Shown here piece after piece: positions 1 to 8,426 of a stretch of 64,000 nucleotides of DNA. A model generated the notes under the pieces. The model did not search any database. It saw nothing but the letters and a program-made list of their open reading frames with translations, and was not told the origin of the DNA. Origin of the DNA: Saprospiraceae bacterium (lineage in GTDB: Bacteria; Bacteroidota; Bacteroidia; Chitinophagales; Saprospiraceae); assembly GCA_020631355.1 (NCBI GenBank), contig JAHDHL010000004.1, positions 124,001 to 188,000 of the forward strand, written 5' to 3'. Every line of letters begins with the position of its first letter. Position 1 is the first letter of the stretch. Both the position numbers and the translations under genes were made by a program.

Positions 1-813
1 GTGAATCATCAATTCCGGATTATTCATCTCCAATAAGGTAGCGATACCCTCATCCTTTTTGACTTCATCCACTTCATCCTGGGTCGGCAAGGCTTTCAAA
101 CCTGCCAATTGGGCCAGATTATTACCTGTGAGTACCTTACTTTCCAGAACGGATTGGGGCAATGCATCAAAACCGATTGCAATCTGAAGTACGGGCTGTA
201 CGATTGGGAATACATTCGGTCCGCTACACCTGACATAATATGCACGGCCCATCCTACCCATCAGGTCCATTTTGTGCGGGTCTATCCTATCCTTTTCATC
301 TATGGCATCCTCGGCTACATGTAGTTTTTCGACATGGCAAATAATCAAATGGCCTGCTCCTCCATCTTCTCCTAGGGTAATGATTTCCTTTACCTTACAT
401 TCCATCTGCGCCGGAGACTCCTTGATTCTGAATGGCTTGACAGTCTCTGACGCAATAGGAGTCAATCCCGCCTTTACGAATTCATCCACCTCTGTCGGAT
501 ATTGGATACTCGCAATCGCCATTTGGCGAACGATATTATAATTCACCACATTGATAACCACCTCCTTATTCTTCTGAATATTATGTAAGGTATCCTTTGT
601 GGTATTATCCATTACTCTCCTATTCGAAGAAAACACCAGGATTGGCGGATTCGAACTGAATGCATTGAAAAAGCTGTAAGGAGCAATATTCTTGTTCCCA
701 TCCTCATCCACAGTACTGGCAAAAGCTATCGGACGTGGAGCTACGGATCCTAATAAAAACTGGTGCAGGTCTCTTGTAGGGACTTCCTTTGGGTCAATGG
801 TTCTCATTTTCAT
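1..813 (-). CDS. Flavin reductase family protein (C-terminus cut off by window edge)
   Basis: The minus-strand frame is open from the window edge to an ATG at 813, with a second in-frame ATG two codons later at 807. Translation begins MKMRTIDPKEVPTRDLHQFL and contains LLGSVAPRPIAFASTVDEDG and NIAPYSFFNAFSSNPPILVF, the FMN-binding split-barrel signature of the flavin reductase-like family, which bind FMN and reduce flavin or act as small oxidoreductases. About 271 codons are visible and the stop lies outside the window, so a C-terminal extension cannot be judged. The neighbour upstream is noncoding for about 220 bases. Family assignment is firm; the substrate is unknown. Confidence 0.85.
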   Translation of the reverse strand, partial: MKMRTIDPKEVPTRDLHQFLLGSVAPRPIAFASTVDEDGNKNIAPYSFFNAFSSNPPILVFSSNRRVMDNTTKDTLHNIQKNKEVVINVVNYNIVRQMAIASIQYPTEVDEFVKAGLTPIASETVKPFRIKESPAQMECKVKEIITLGEDGGAGHLIICHVEKLHVAEDAIDEKDRIDPHKMDLMGRMGRAYYVRCSGPNVFPIVQPVLQIAIGFDALPQSVLESKVLTGNNLAQLAGLKALPTQDEVDEVKKDEGIATLLEMNNPELMIH

Positions 814-1037
814 GGTTGGACGTTGATGTTAGGTGATTGGATGTTTAGATATTATGGTTGAATATGTGATATTCCACTATCCGAATGCGAAGTTAATTCA
901 TTCTTTCTTAGAGCGTATTCAGATTTGGTCTTTGAATATAATTTTAGGTCATTTTGTGTTTGATTGAAGCTCAAATTAGTCCAAAGTGTTATATCTGGAC
1001 ATGCTCGTAGTCTTGGAGTTGGTTGGAAAACGAATGA

Positions 1038-1964
1038 CTATTCCTTATCGTCGGGCTTATCCTTTCCGAAGCTATTCCTAGGGTGGTAGGTCTGTATGAC
1101 ATCCTTTAGGTATTCCCTATCCAAATGGGTATAAATTTCCGTAGTGGTAATGGATTCGTGGCCCAACATATCCTGTACTGCCTTAAGGTCTGCCCCTCCC
1201 TCGACCAAATGTGTGGCAAAGGAATGTCTGAACGTATGTGGCGAAACATTCTTTTCAATACCTACTTCGGCAGCTATTTCCTTTACGATGTGAAAAACCA
1301 TAATACGGGAAAGTCGGTTGCCTCTCTTATTAAGGAATACGATGTTATCCTCCTTGATTTTACTGTAGCTACGACGCTCATCTAAGTATAGCTTAAGCTG
1401 GTGAATGGCGGATGTTCCTATCGGTACCAGTCGTTGCTTGTCGTTCTTACCAATTACCCGGATGAATCCTATATCGAGAAACAAGTCCGTTATCTTCAGA
1501 CCAATTAATTCACTCACCCGCAAACCACAGGCATACATCACTTCGAACATCGCCCTATTGCGTCTGCCATGCACTGTGGACATATCGAAACCACCCAAAA
1601 AATCATTGACTTCCTCCACAGTCATGACTGCGGGAATTTTCCGGTTCAGCTTAGGGGATTCGATCAATTCCGACGGGTCAGCCTCAATCAGATTCTCAAT
1701 GACCAGATATTTATAATAAGCTTTGATACCTGAAATGATTCTAGCTTGGGTTGCGGCTCCCAATCCTAATTCATTCAAATAAAATACAAAATCCTTGAGG
1801 TGTTGTGTCTTGATTTGCCTAGGTGACAATTCCAATTCACTCAATCTTAGAAAATCCACCAGTTTCCTAACATCCGATGTATACCCCTTAACTGAGTGTT
1901 CAGAAAAGGAACGTTCCAATTTCATGTAGGCTTCGAAACCTTTGATTGTAGAGCGGAAATCCAT
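1038..1964 (-). CDS. xerD: Site-specific tyrosine recombinase XerD
   Basis: 308-residue XerC/XerD-family recombinase that resolves chromosome dimers at dif with a partner recombinase and FtsK. An N-terminal SAM-like core-binding domain spans about residues 5-90 and the catalytic domain about 110-295. The active-site set is complete: R149 in CGLRVSEL, K173 in GKNDKQRLVPI, H243 and R246 in SPHTFRHSFATHL, H269 in MLGHESI and nucleophile Y278 in TEIYTHLD. The ATG at 1964 gives a normal-length family member; an upstream in-frame start at 2021 would add 19 residues unlike the family. XerD is preferred over XerC from length and the TFRHSFATHL block, but the two are hard to separate by eye. Nothing suggests a mobile element at this locus. 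Confidence 0.88.
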   Translation of the reverse strand: MDFRSTIKGFEAYMKLERSFSEHSVKGYTSDVRKLVDFLRLSELELSPRQIKTQHLKDFVFYLNELGLGAATQARIISGIKAYYKYLVIENLIEADPSELIESPKLNRKIPAVMTVEEVNDFLGGFDMSTVHGRRNRAMFEVMYACGLRVSELIGLKITDLFLDIGFIRVIGKNDKQRLVPIGTSAIHQLKLYLDERRSYSKIKEDNIVFLNKRGNRLSRIMVFHIVKEIAAEVGIEKNVSPHTFRHSFATHLVEGGADLKAVQDMLGHESITTTEIYTHLDREYLKDVIQTYHPRNSFGKDKPDDKE

Positions 1965-2064
1965 AATGGCAAGGTAAGACTTTTCAGTATGTAGTCCTAG
2001 CAGGCATATGGCATTGTGCATATTAATCAGTAGTCCATATGGAATTATATTAATTCAAAAAACC

Positions 2065-2323
2065 TTACTGATTATTCTTTTTACCCAAAGAAATCGCTGG
2101 TGCAATATACAAACATAAGAATGCGACTATAATTTGCATCTCTATCATCATTTCCGAAATAACATCCATTGTCAATTCGACAGCATTATTCAATAATTGC
2201 ATTACAAAGAATAATAACACCAAGAATAATCCCACTTTAATAAAACGATTATTTTCTTGATTATTCTTATAAAAAAAATATAAGAACAAGACCTACAATT
2301 CCTACAGAAAGTCTAATGAACAT
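2065..2323 (-). pseudogene. Small two-helix membrane protein, frameshifted in an A8 tract
   Basis: From the ATG at 2323 the minus strand reads MFIRLSVGIVGLVLIFFL and stops at once. After a run of eight T (plus-strand A8, 2271-2278) the reading continues in another frame as KNNQENNRFIKVGLFLVLLF and on to ISLGKKNNQ, ending at 2065. Removing one base of the run joins the two into a single 85-residue protein with two or three hydrophobic helices. The downstream frame alone has a TTG at 2289, so a 74-residue product is possible. It may be a decayed gene, a phase-variable gene, or a sequencing error in a homopolymer. I do not recognise the family. Confidence 0.5.
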
Positions 2324-2404
2324 ATCTTATTTTTAAAATACAAATGGGCATTCAGATTAATTCATTAAAATTAAAACCTGAACACCCTTTTATAAAATTT
2401 AATT

Positions 2405-2558
2405 TTAATCTGATTCTACTGATGCATCATATTTATCCAAACACACCTGAGCAAAGTATTAAAATCTTCATCCTTAGCTATTTCAGCTCCTAAGTCATAC
2501 TGACCAAAAACAGAAGCAGAGACAAAAGATACAATAAACAAAGAAAATATTTTTTCAT
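2405..2558 (-). pseudogene. Remnant of a small exported protein with two frameshifts
   Basis: Starting at the ATG at 2558, adding one base to the A6 run right after the start gives MKKIFSLFIVSFVSASVFGQ, a textbook signal peptide ending in the FGQ common in Bacteroidota, followed by YDLGAEIAKDEDFNTLL. A second one-base insertion near the LLR codons lets the frame continue as VCLDKYDASVESD and stop at 2405. Without both corrections the frame ends after about 22 codons. A repaired product would be about 51 residues. It lies directly beside the other frameshifted small gene, so the patch 2065-2560 looks decayed or badly sequenced. Function unknown. Confidence 0.4.
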
Positions 2559-2736
2559 TTTTAATGAATTTTAAGGTAAAAAATTAATCTAAACAATTTG
2601 ATAATTCTATTCGGCAACTACGCAAATCATATATATTGAGATATTACAATAAAAGACAGACGATTATATTCATCCACCAAGTCAGGAAAAGCCCCTGCTT
2701 CCCTTATCAATCCTGTCCCTTTAGCTTTCCAATTAG
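2559..2736. other. Short intergenic stretch in the decayed patch
   Basis: No complete gene. On the minus strand an open frame of about 37 codons without ATG reads like coding sequence (GLIREAGAFPDLVDEYNRLS) and ends at a TGA. It begins just after a stop codon next to the end of the 68-residue membrane gene. It could be a remnant of a longer gene, or chance. Confidence 0.25.
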
Positions 2737-2943
2737 TTACTCCCTAAAACCACAAACATATCTATAGATATTCGCCAACAATAAAAAAATCGTAATGGAC
2801 GGAAGAATAATTAAAAAAAGTAAGGTATTGAACCCTTCATAAGTCATGCCTAGTAGGTTGGAAGCATTGATACAAAAATCCGTACAAAACCAATATATGT
2901 CATGGAGTAGATGATTCATTTTCGTTTGCGGATGAGTCCCCAT
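2737..2943 (-). CDS. Small membrane protein (68 aa), second of a coupled pair
   Basis: 68-residue protein starting ATG 2943 with a hydrophilic N-terminus and one C-terminal membrane helix (LLFLIILPSITIFLLLANIY, about residues 41-60). It overlaps the end of the upstream gene by 28 bases, which implies translational coupling. Residues N-LLGMTYEGFN-LLF-IILP line up with NPFGLGYAEMN-LIYVILFP near the C-terminus of the upstream gene, so both carry the same short motif (N-x-x-G-x-x-Y-x-x-x-N followed by a hydrophobic helix with a proline). From memory, short Bacteroidota proteins with such a G-x-x-Y-x-x-x-N helix are common, but I cannot name a family or function. Confidence 0.6.
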   Translation of the reverse strand: MGTHPQTKMNHLLHDIYWFCTDFCINASNLLGMTYEGFNTLLFLIILPSITIFLLLANIYRYVCGFRE

Positions 2944-3254
2944 GACAACAATGATATAATCAAGGGAAACAGGATAACATAAATGAGAATATTCATCTCA
3001 GCATAGCCCAACCCGAATGGATTATGCTTCAGCAACTGTATATTCTGTTGATATAATTCGTGTAGGAATAATGTCCAGTTAGAGGATTCGCTATCCAATT
3101 GTCTTTTGTGATGCACACATCCCTTGTCATGGCAATAACGGGTACATCGTTGCTCTTGTCTTTCGTGGGACGGGCTTCCGCCCACAGCATTCACCCATAC
3201 CATCAGGACGATGGGTAACAATAAAATCGAAAGGAAAAAGAGTAACCTTTTCAT
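2916..3254 (-). CDS. Exported or membrane protein with a Cys/His cluster (112 aa)
   Basis: Start chosen at ATG 3254 (MKRLLFFLSILLLPIVLMVW), which opens with a signal or anchor helix; an upstream start at 3311 adds 19 unlikely residues. The mature part begins with a Cys/His-rich stretch, CTRYCHDKGCVHH, spaced like a metal- or haem-contacting cluster (C-x3-C-H-x3-C-x-H-H). The C-terminal third has the motif NPFGLGYAEMN followed by a membrane helix (LIYVILFPLIISLLSWGL) and a basic tail RKRK. Likely topology is two helices with the Cys/His loop outside the cytoplasm. The overlap with the 68-residue gene suggests the two act together. Function unknown. Confidence 0.65.
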   Translation of the reverse strand: MKRLLFFLSILLLPIVLMVWVNAVGGSPSHERQEQRCTRYCHDKGCVHHKRQLDSESSNWTLFLHELYQQNIQLLKHNPFGLGYAEMNILIYVILFPLIISLLSWGLIRKRK

Positions 3255-3469
3255 CAAATCATAACGGATTATCCAGTAAAGTATTATGCGATACAAACAT
3301 TCCAAAAACATCCGTATATCCCAAGCACAGAAGCAACTTAATTATTTCTAGGCAGACATTCGGGCAGGATTAAAAGATAATAATAAAGGGTAAAAAAGTT
3401 TCACTAACTTAGAGTTTGCGGGGATACAATGTATCCGATTCCATCATTACAAAACAGAAATCACTTAAC

Positions 3470-5293
3470 ATGGGAGAAATGTCTTTATCCATTCTTGATT
3501 GGGGTATCATCATCGGATTCTTCATTCTGATTGTTGGCATTGGCCTTTCCTATACGAATAAGGCAGGCAAAAGTCTTGAGCACTTCTTCCTAGGGGGCAG
3601 GAATCTCCCTTGGTATATTGCAGGAATATCCATGGTTGCAACCACGTTTGCAGCAGACACTCCATTGGCCGTTACCGAATTGGTTGGACAAAGTGGTATT
3701 TCCGGTAATTGGCTTTGGTGGAGTTTCCTTGCCGGTGGTATGCTCACAACATTCTTCTTTGCCCGACTCTGGCGCAACTCGGGGGTTCTGACCGAAGTCG
3801 AACTCTCCGAACTCCGATATAGCGGTACGGGGGCTAAAATCCTAAGAGGTGGCAAGGCCGTTTACCTTGGCGTATTCATGAATGTAGTCATCATCGCATG
3901 GGTCAATGTGGCACTGATGACCTTGCTGGAAGTTTTCTTCGGGCTCGGAGAGGTACAATGGATGGGTGTCAAGGCCAGTTTGGTGATTACGGCCGCAGCA
4001 ATGTTATGGACTGCCATCTATTCTTCCATGTCGGGATTATTGGGTGTAGCCATTACGGATGTATTACAATTCATCATGGCCATGATCGGTACCATCGTAT
4101 TGGCTGTTCTCGTTGTGAATTCCGAACAAATCGGTGGTATTGATGGTCTAAAAGCACAATTACCTGAGGGAACACTCAACTTTTTTCCATCCCTAGGAGA
4201 AACAGAAAATGTGGGTAAGACCCTAGGACTATCCATCGGGGCTTTCCTATCCTATGCAGCCATACAATGGTGGGCCAGTTGGTACCCCGGAGCAGAACCG
4301 GGAGGTGGCGGATACATTGCCCAACGAATGATGAGTACCCGTTCACCCAAGGATTCTGTCTATGCGACCTTATTTTTCCAAATTGCACACTATTGTCTGA
4401 GACCTTGGCCTTGGATTATTGTAGGACTCTGTTGCCTCGTACTCTATCCGGAATTACAAGGTGACAACATCAAGGAAGGATATGTCATGGCCATGAAGGA
4501 TTTTCTTCCTAGTGGGCTAAAGGGACTTCTACTGATTTCTTTCTTTGCCGCATATATGAGTACCATTTCCACACAACTCAACTGGGGTGCCAGCTATGTG
4601 GTGAATGACATTTATAAGCGTTTTATTTCTCCCGAATCAGATGAAACAGGATTGGTATTGGCGTCCAGGCTTACGACCCTATTGTTAATGATATTGGGAT
4701 TATTCGTCAGTACTTTCGTCAATTCCATTTCAGGAGCCTGGGGATTCATCATGCAAGCCGGTGCAGGTTTGGGATTGGTCCTTATTCTCAGATGGTATTG
4801 GTGGCGAATCAATGCATGGAGTGAACTTGCAGCCATGATTGCACCATTCTTTCCTACGGCCGTATTCTTCATCCTCAGCAGTGATTGGGTAGGAATGGAA
4901 CCATTTCCGTTTGAGGTAACTTTCCCGATTACGGTATTATTCACAACTATCGTTTGGATCATTGTCACTTTCACCACGCCTCCTACGGAAGAAAGTGTAT
5001 TGCAACATTTCTATAATAAGGTAAGACCCGATGGAGCCTGGGCCCATCACCCCGACAACTACAACATGATACTTGGAGCTGTTTCCGAAAATACGCCTCC
5101 GCCTAAGAATAATTTATTGTTTCTTTTCCTTTGTTGGATTTCAGCCATCATCATGACTTATGGCATCTTATTCCTTATCGGAAAAATGATTCTTAAGGAA
5201 TGGAATGAGGTCATGATTCTGACCGTTATCGTGGCAGTCAGTTTCGGTGCACTGCGTTTCTTTATTTCCAAAACCCGGGTCTTTGCCGCCTAA
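3470..5293 (+). CDS. Sodium:solute symporter family (SSS) transporter
   Basis: Polytopic membrane protein of about 608 residues, a typical length for SSS symporters, which couple Na+ import to uptake of sugars, amino acids, nucleosides or similar. It starts MGEMSLSILDWGIIIGFFIL with helix 1, followed by the family block KSLEHFFLGGRNLPWYIAG, then SMVATTFAADTPLAVTELVG in helix 2, whose small and hydroxyl residues sit where Na+ and substrate bind in the family. Many Trp-rich helices follow (IQWWASWYPGAEPGGGGYIA). ATG 3470 is preferred to an upstream TTG at 3416; ATG 3479 is also possible. The substrate cannot be told from sequence. A sulfotransferase gene begins 12 bases after the stop and may be cotranscribed. 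Confidence 0.88.
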   Translation: MGEMSLSILDWGIIIGFFILIVGIGLSYTNKAGKSLEHFFLGGRNLPWYIAGISMVATTFAADTPLAVTELVGQSGISGNWLWWSFLAGGMLTTFFFARLWRNSGVLTEVELSELRYSGTGAKILRGGKAVYLGVFMNVVIIAWVNVALMTLLEVFFGLGEVQWMGVKASLVITAAAMLWTAIYSSMSGLLGVAITDVLQFIMAMIGTIVLAVLVVNSEQIGGIDGLKAQLPEGTLNFFPSLGETENVGKTLGLSIGAFLSYAAIQWWASWYPGAEPGGGGYIAQRMMSTRSPKDSVYATLFFQIAHYCLRPWPWIIVGLCCLVLYPELQGDNIKEGYVMAMKDFLPSGLKGLLLISFFAAYMSTISTQLNWGASYVVNDIYKRFISPESDETGLVLASRLTTLLLMILGLFVSTFVNSISGAWGFIMQAGAGLGLVLILRWYWWRINAWSELAAMIAPFFPTAVFFILSSDWVGMEPFPFEVTFPITVLFTTIVWIIVTFTTPPTEESVLQHFYNKVRPDGAWAHHPDNYNMILGAVSENTPPPKNNLLFLFLCWISAIIMTYGILFLIGKMILKEWNEVMILTVIVAVSFGALRFFISKTRVFAA

Positions 5294-5305
5294 ACCAAAT
5301 TCGGA

Positions 5306-5989
5306 TTGACATTCCAATATTTGCATGAACAATATCTGATTCGGAAGCGCGGACTCATTCGCAAGGGATGGTTACCCAAGCGGTATCCATTCCATATGAT
5401 GGGTAGGAAAGATGTCATCTTTCTCCACATCCCGAAAACTGCTGGTACGAGTATCCGGGAAACCCTACTATTCTATCCCCCCTTTCGGGGAATCAACCAG
5501 TATGACCAACACCATACAACCCGACAGATTCTTTATCTGATAGGAAAAGAAAGATGGGAGGCTTGTTTTACGTTTTGTTTTGTCAGAAATCCTTGGGAAA
5601 GACTACTATCCCAACATCGGTATTTTGTGCGAAAAGGAGTGATTGATGGAAAACATCGGGAATTTGAATACTGGGCCAAGAAGAAAATTAATAATGCATT
5701 AGAAAATGACCCATTAAAAAGGCAGAACAGGCATTTTTATCCGGCGAGTGATTGGATGAAGGATAAGCATGGGCATTTTATAGAACCAGATTTTATCGGA
5801 AGATTCGAATATGTGGAAAGAGATTTTTCCCTCATTTGTAAGCAACTCAATTGGAATGCATCCCTCAAACAAATGAATATTGCTCCGCAAAAAATAGATT
5901 TCAGGAAAGCCTACAATGACGATTTGAGAGTATTGGTAACATTGTTTTTCAAGGAGGATATCGAACGTTTTGGCTATCAGTTCGAATAA
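5306..5989 (+). CDS. Sulfotransferase family protein
   Basis: 227-residue cytosolic or membrane-associated sulfotransferase that would move sulfate from PAPS to a carbohydrate or lipid acceptor. The 5'-phosphosulfate loop is HIPKTAGTSI (residues 41-50) and the 3'-phosphate site is FVRNPWERLL (92-101), both well kept. The C-terminus has the family pattern of a folded FIGRFEYVERDF segment and an acidic region before RFGYQFE. The first available codon is TTG at 5306; an ATG at 5396 would leave only nine residues before the P-loop, so the start is uncertain. A PAP phosphatase (CysQ) lies at 14.6 kb and could remove the product PAP. The acceptor is unknown. Confidence 0.82.
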   Translation: MTFQYLHEQYLIRKRGLIRKGWLPKRYPFHMMGRKDVIFLHIPKTAGTSIRETLLFYPPFRGINQYDQHHTTRQILYLIGKERWEACFTFCFVRNPWERLLSQHRYFVRKGVIDGKHREFEYWAKKKINNALENDPLKRQNRHFYPASDWMKDKHGHFIEPDFIGRFEYVERDFSLICKQLNWNASLKQMNIAPQKIDFRKAYNDDLRVLVTLFFKEDIERFGYQFE

Positions 5990-6046
5990 CACCAGAATCA
6001 ATACAGTCGACCGGATGATTCCACCCGGCCGACCATCATTATTATC

Positions 6047-6682
6047 CTATTCTACTATATTATATTCTGTTAATCTGAATTCCATTTTCGCATTCGATGA
6101 TGCCCACGAATTCCAATACTTAACCAATCCGACACCATCAGCAAAATAGTAATTATCAAACTTTGACGACCAATCCCAATTGGGTACCGTTGAGGTAATC
6201 TCATTCTGGTACAACAGACAATCGAAGGAACCTACGGGAGTGGTCACTGTTTCATTCAGTCCTGCAATAGAATAATTGTACACGACATCACCCTCCCCTA
6301 TCTCCAAATCCAAACTATTTGAATACACCACTTCACCCACAGCTCCGCCAAAATACATCCATGCCTCATTGTTTTCATTGTAATAATATCCATCTTCCTC
6401 CCTCAGGTATTGGATGAAGTTCCACTGAGCACTGGGATTACTGGATGACCGCTCTATTACGAAATAGGCAATGCCGTTGATGGTGGTGGTTCCGATTACC
6501 TCAACCATGTCCGTTCTCACAAGATTTTCTTCCCCAGAATCCTCAACATTATATACCTCGTAGGTCCACGAATTACCTACTTTTAAAGGATAATATTCGG
6601 TTTCATTCTGATTAGATTCCTTTTGGCAGGAAGTAAGGACCAGACTGGTCATGAGTAGCAAATAGAAAAAGCTCTTTTTCAT
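6047..6682 (-). CDS. Lipoprotein, hypothetical (211 aa)
   Basis: Starts MKKSFFYLLLMTSLVLTSCQ, a signal peptide with lipobox LTSC (Cys about residue 19), so it should be lipidated and exported to the envelope. The mature chain opens with YYPLKVGNSWTYEVYN, a pattern seen in many Bacteroidota lipoproteins of unknown role (all-beta, 'PL-x-VGN-x-W-xY'), and ends with FADGVGLVKYWNSW plus a beta strand. No catalytic residues are evident. It stands alone between a plus-strand sulfotransferase and a minus-strand exporter. Confidence 0.75.
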   Translation of the reverse strand: MKKSFFYLLLMTSLVLTSCQKESNQNETEYYPLKVGNSWTYEVYNVEDSGEENLVRTDMVEVIGTTTINGIAYFVIERSSSNPSAQWNFIQYLREEDGYYYNENNEAWMYFGGAVGEVVYSNSLDLEIGEGDVVYNYSIAGLNETVTTPVGSFDCLLYQNEITSTVPNWDWSSKFDNYYFADGVGLVKYWNSWASSNAKMEFRLTEYNIVE

Positions 6683-6794
6683 TGTTTCAATATTTAATGG
6701 TTGAATTCATAACAATGAAATCAGAAGTCATATTGCCGCCGTTAAGAAAGTGTTAAAAAGGCAATATGGAATAAATCCCAAACTTGATGGGAGA

Positions 6795-7559
6795 TTAGAA
6801 GAAAGGAATGATAAATATTTTGGCAATGGCAAAAATAACGACGGTTACAAGTATCCTATGTGCCACAATCGCCGCCTTGGGATGTGAGGTTGCAAACTTG
6901 GAACTCACCCACGCTCCGGCAACCTGACCAATGGCAATCAATCCACCGGCTTTCCAATCCACATAACCGGATGTAGCGAAAAGTGCGAGGAGAATAATCG
7001 TATAGGTTCCGACAGAGACAATCTTCAGGGCATTGGCCGAAATGATGTCCATCTTACCCACTAGGACCGTAAAAGCCAGAAACAAAATCCCCATTCCCAT
7101 CTGAATGAATCCTCCATAAATTCCAAGGAGATAAAATCCGACCAACAATATGGGCATCGGAATATTAGACTTCTCACTTGGCGGATTAATCCAGCGCTTG
7201 GGCTTGACCAATACGACAAATAACATAACCACCATCAGAAATCCATATACATTCCTGAAATCCGCATCACTAACCCTGAATACCAGCCACAATCCTGTCA
7301 GGGCTCCCAATAATACCATAATGATATAGGGATAACTTCCTTTCCAGTCTATCTTACCTTCTTTATGGAACACCGTAGTGGAAACGGCACTTTGGAAAAG
7401 GATACCCACGCGATTAGAACCATTCGCAACTTTGGGAGGTAACCCCATCAGGTCCATCAGGATAAATAAGGTAATGGCCGAACCATTACCCGCAAGGGTA
7501 TTGATGAATCCGGCAGCAAATCCACCTAATATCGCCACAGGATAAATCCATAATTCCAT
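6795..7559 (-). CDS. TSUP family (TauE/SafE) membrane transporter
   Basis: 254-residue polytopic protein with about eight membrane helices, of the sulfite exporter TauE/SafE family, which move sulfite, sulfonates or other organic anions out of the cell. The first helix (PVAILGGFAAGFINTLAGNG) carries the family G-G-x-x-A-G-x-I-x-x-x-A-G-x-G signature, and the second half repeats it less strictly (YLLGIYGGFIQMGMGILFLA). Length is normal. The methylmalonyl-CoA epimerase gene lies 139 bases upstream on the same strand. The substrate is not evident. Confidence 0.88.
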   Translation of the reverse strand: MELWIYPVAILGGFAAGFINTLAGNGSAITLFILMDLMGLPPKVANGSNRVGILFQSAVSTTVFHKEGKIDWKGSYPYIIMVLLGALTGLWLVFRVSDADFRNVYGFLMVVMLFVVLVKPKRWINPPSEKSNIPMPILLVGFYLLGIYGGFIQMGMGILFLAFTVLVGKMDIISANALKIVSVGTYTIILLALFATSGYVDWKAGGLIAIGQVAGAWVSSKFATSHPKAAIVAHRILVTVVIFAIAKIFIIPFF

Positions 7560-7698
7560 ATAATATCAGATCAATGATTTTTCAGATGCCAATGAGTAGC
7601 GTCCGGAAGTTAGGGTTAGACCTCTTACCCACAACACTATCAACAAAGGAATGACATCTTTCCAACAAAGTTCATGCAATTCTTTGATTCACACGAAT

Positions 7699-8115
7699 TC
7701 ATTCCGTCTCTTTGGGTATTTCCTGACACAATTCCACCAAAACACCATTGGCACTCTTTGGATGGATGAAGCAAACCAACTTATTATCTGCTCCTCTTTT
7801 GGGTTCCTTGTTCAATAGTCTGAAGCCCTCTTTCTCCAATCGTTTCATCTCGGCATGAATATCCTCCACATCAAAAGCGATATGATGGATACCCTCTCCC
7901 TTTTTTTCCAGATACTTTGCAATCGCACTATGCTCCGAAGTAGCCTCCAACAATTCAATCTTATTATCACCCGCCTTGAAAAAAGAGGTCTTTACAAACT
8001 CAGAAGCCACTTCCTCTATCTTGTAATGCTCCACACCCAATAAGGCCTTGAATAATGCATTACTAGCTTCCAAATCCTTGACGGCAATACCAATATGTTC
8101 AATTTTACCCAACAT
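7699..8115 (-). CDS. mce: Methylmalonyl-CoA epimerase
   Basis: 138-residue vicinal-oxygen-chelate protein that interconverts (2R)- and (2S)-methylmalonyl-CoA, linking propionyl-CoA and succinyl-CoA metabolism. The metal ligands are in place: H7 in KIEHIGIAV, the second His in GIHHIAFDVEDI, and the C-terminal Glu in GVLVELCQE. The family's FFKAGDNKIELLEAT strand is also present. Length fits the single-chain form. A promoter-like TACCTTTG lies upstream at 8161-8168. Confidence 0.92.
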   Translation of the reverse strand: MLGKIEHIGIAVKDLEASNALFKALLGVEHYKIEEVASEFVKTSFFKAGDNKIELLEATSEHSAIAKYLEKKGEGIHHIAFDVEDIHAEMKRLEKEGFRLLNKEPKRGADNKLVCFIHPKSANGVLVELCQEIPKETE

Positions 8116-8426
8116 ATACTTCGTTTATTCAATGAATGATGGTAATAATATCTGCTTTCACAAAGGTAACGGAATGCAATCTAAACTGCCTATCTGGTAC
8201 AAAATATCTAATTTTGCAATCATGGATTGTAACTGACGGATTGGCTAGGATATTGTCATTTATCTATCCATAACTAATAGTAAATCAAAAAGATATTATA
8301 CAACCAGGTAAGAATTAGGGAATTGGACAGCTATTTGCTGGAACAGATACACAATATCATTCTATCAAAATCCATGAATTACCAATAATAATTCCTATTT
8401 TCAGCCTGTTTTCTAAACAAAATTTT
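8116..8426. other. Divergent intergenic region between mce and the acyltransferase gene
   Basis: About 310 bases without a gene. It holds the minus-strand TACCTTTG element for mce and, on the plus strand, a TAATTTTG at 8209-8216 followed six bases later by an ATG that opens only three codons. No further structure was seen. Confidence 0.4.
8161..8168 (-). promoter_or_regulatory. Promoter -7 element of mce
   Basis: The minus strand reads TACCTTTG, an exact match to the Bacteroidota -7 consensus TAnnTTTG, about 46 bases upstream of the mce start. No clear TTTG -33 box was found at 19-21 bases further upstream, so the element is a half-match. Confidence 0.45.

Noticed and set aside
109-541. Plus-strand frames at the left edge
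   Set aside because: Antisense to a clear flavin reductase frame.
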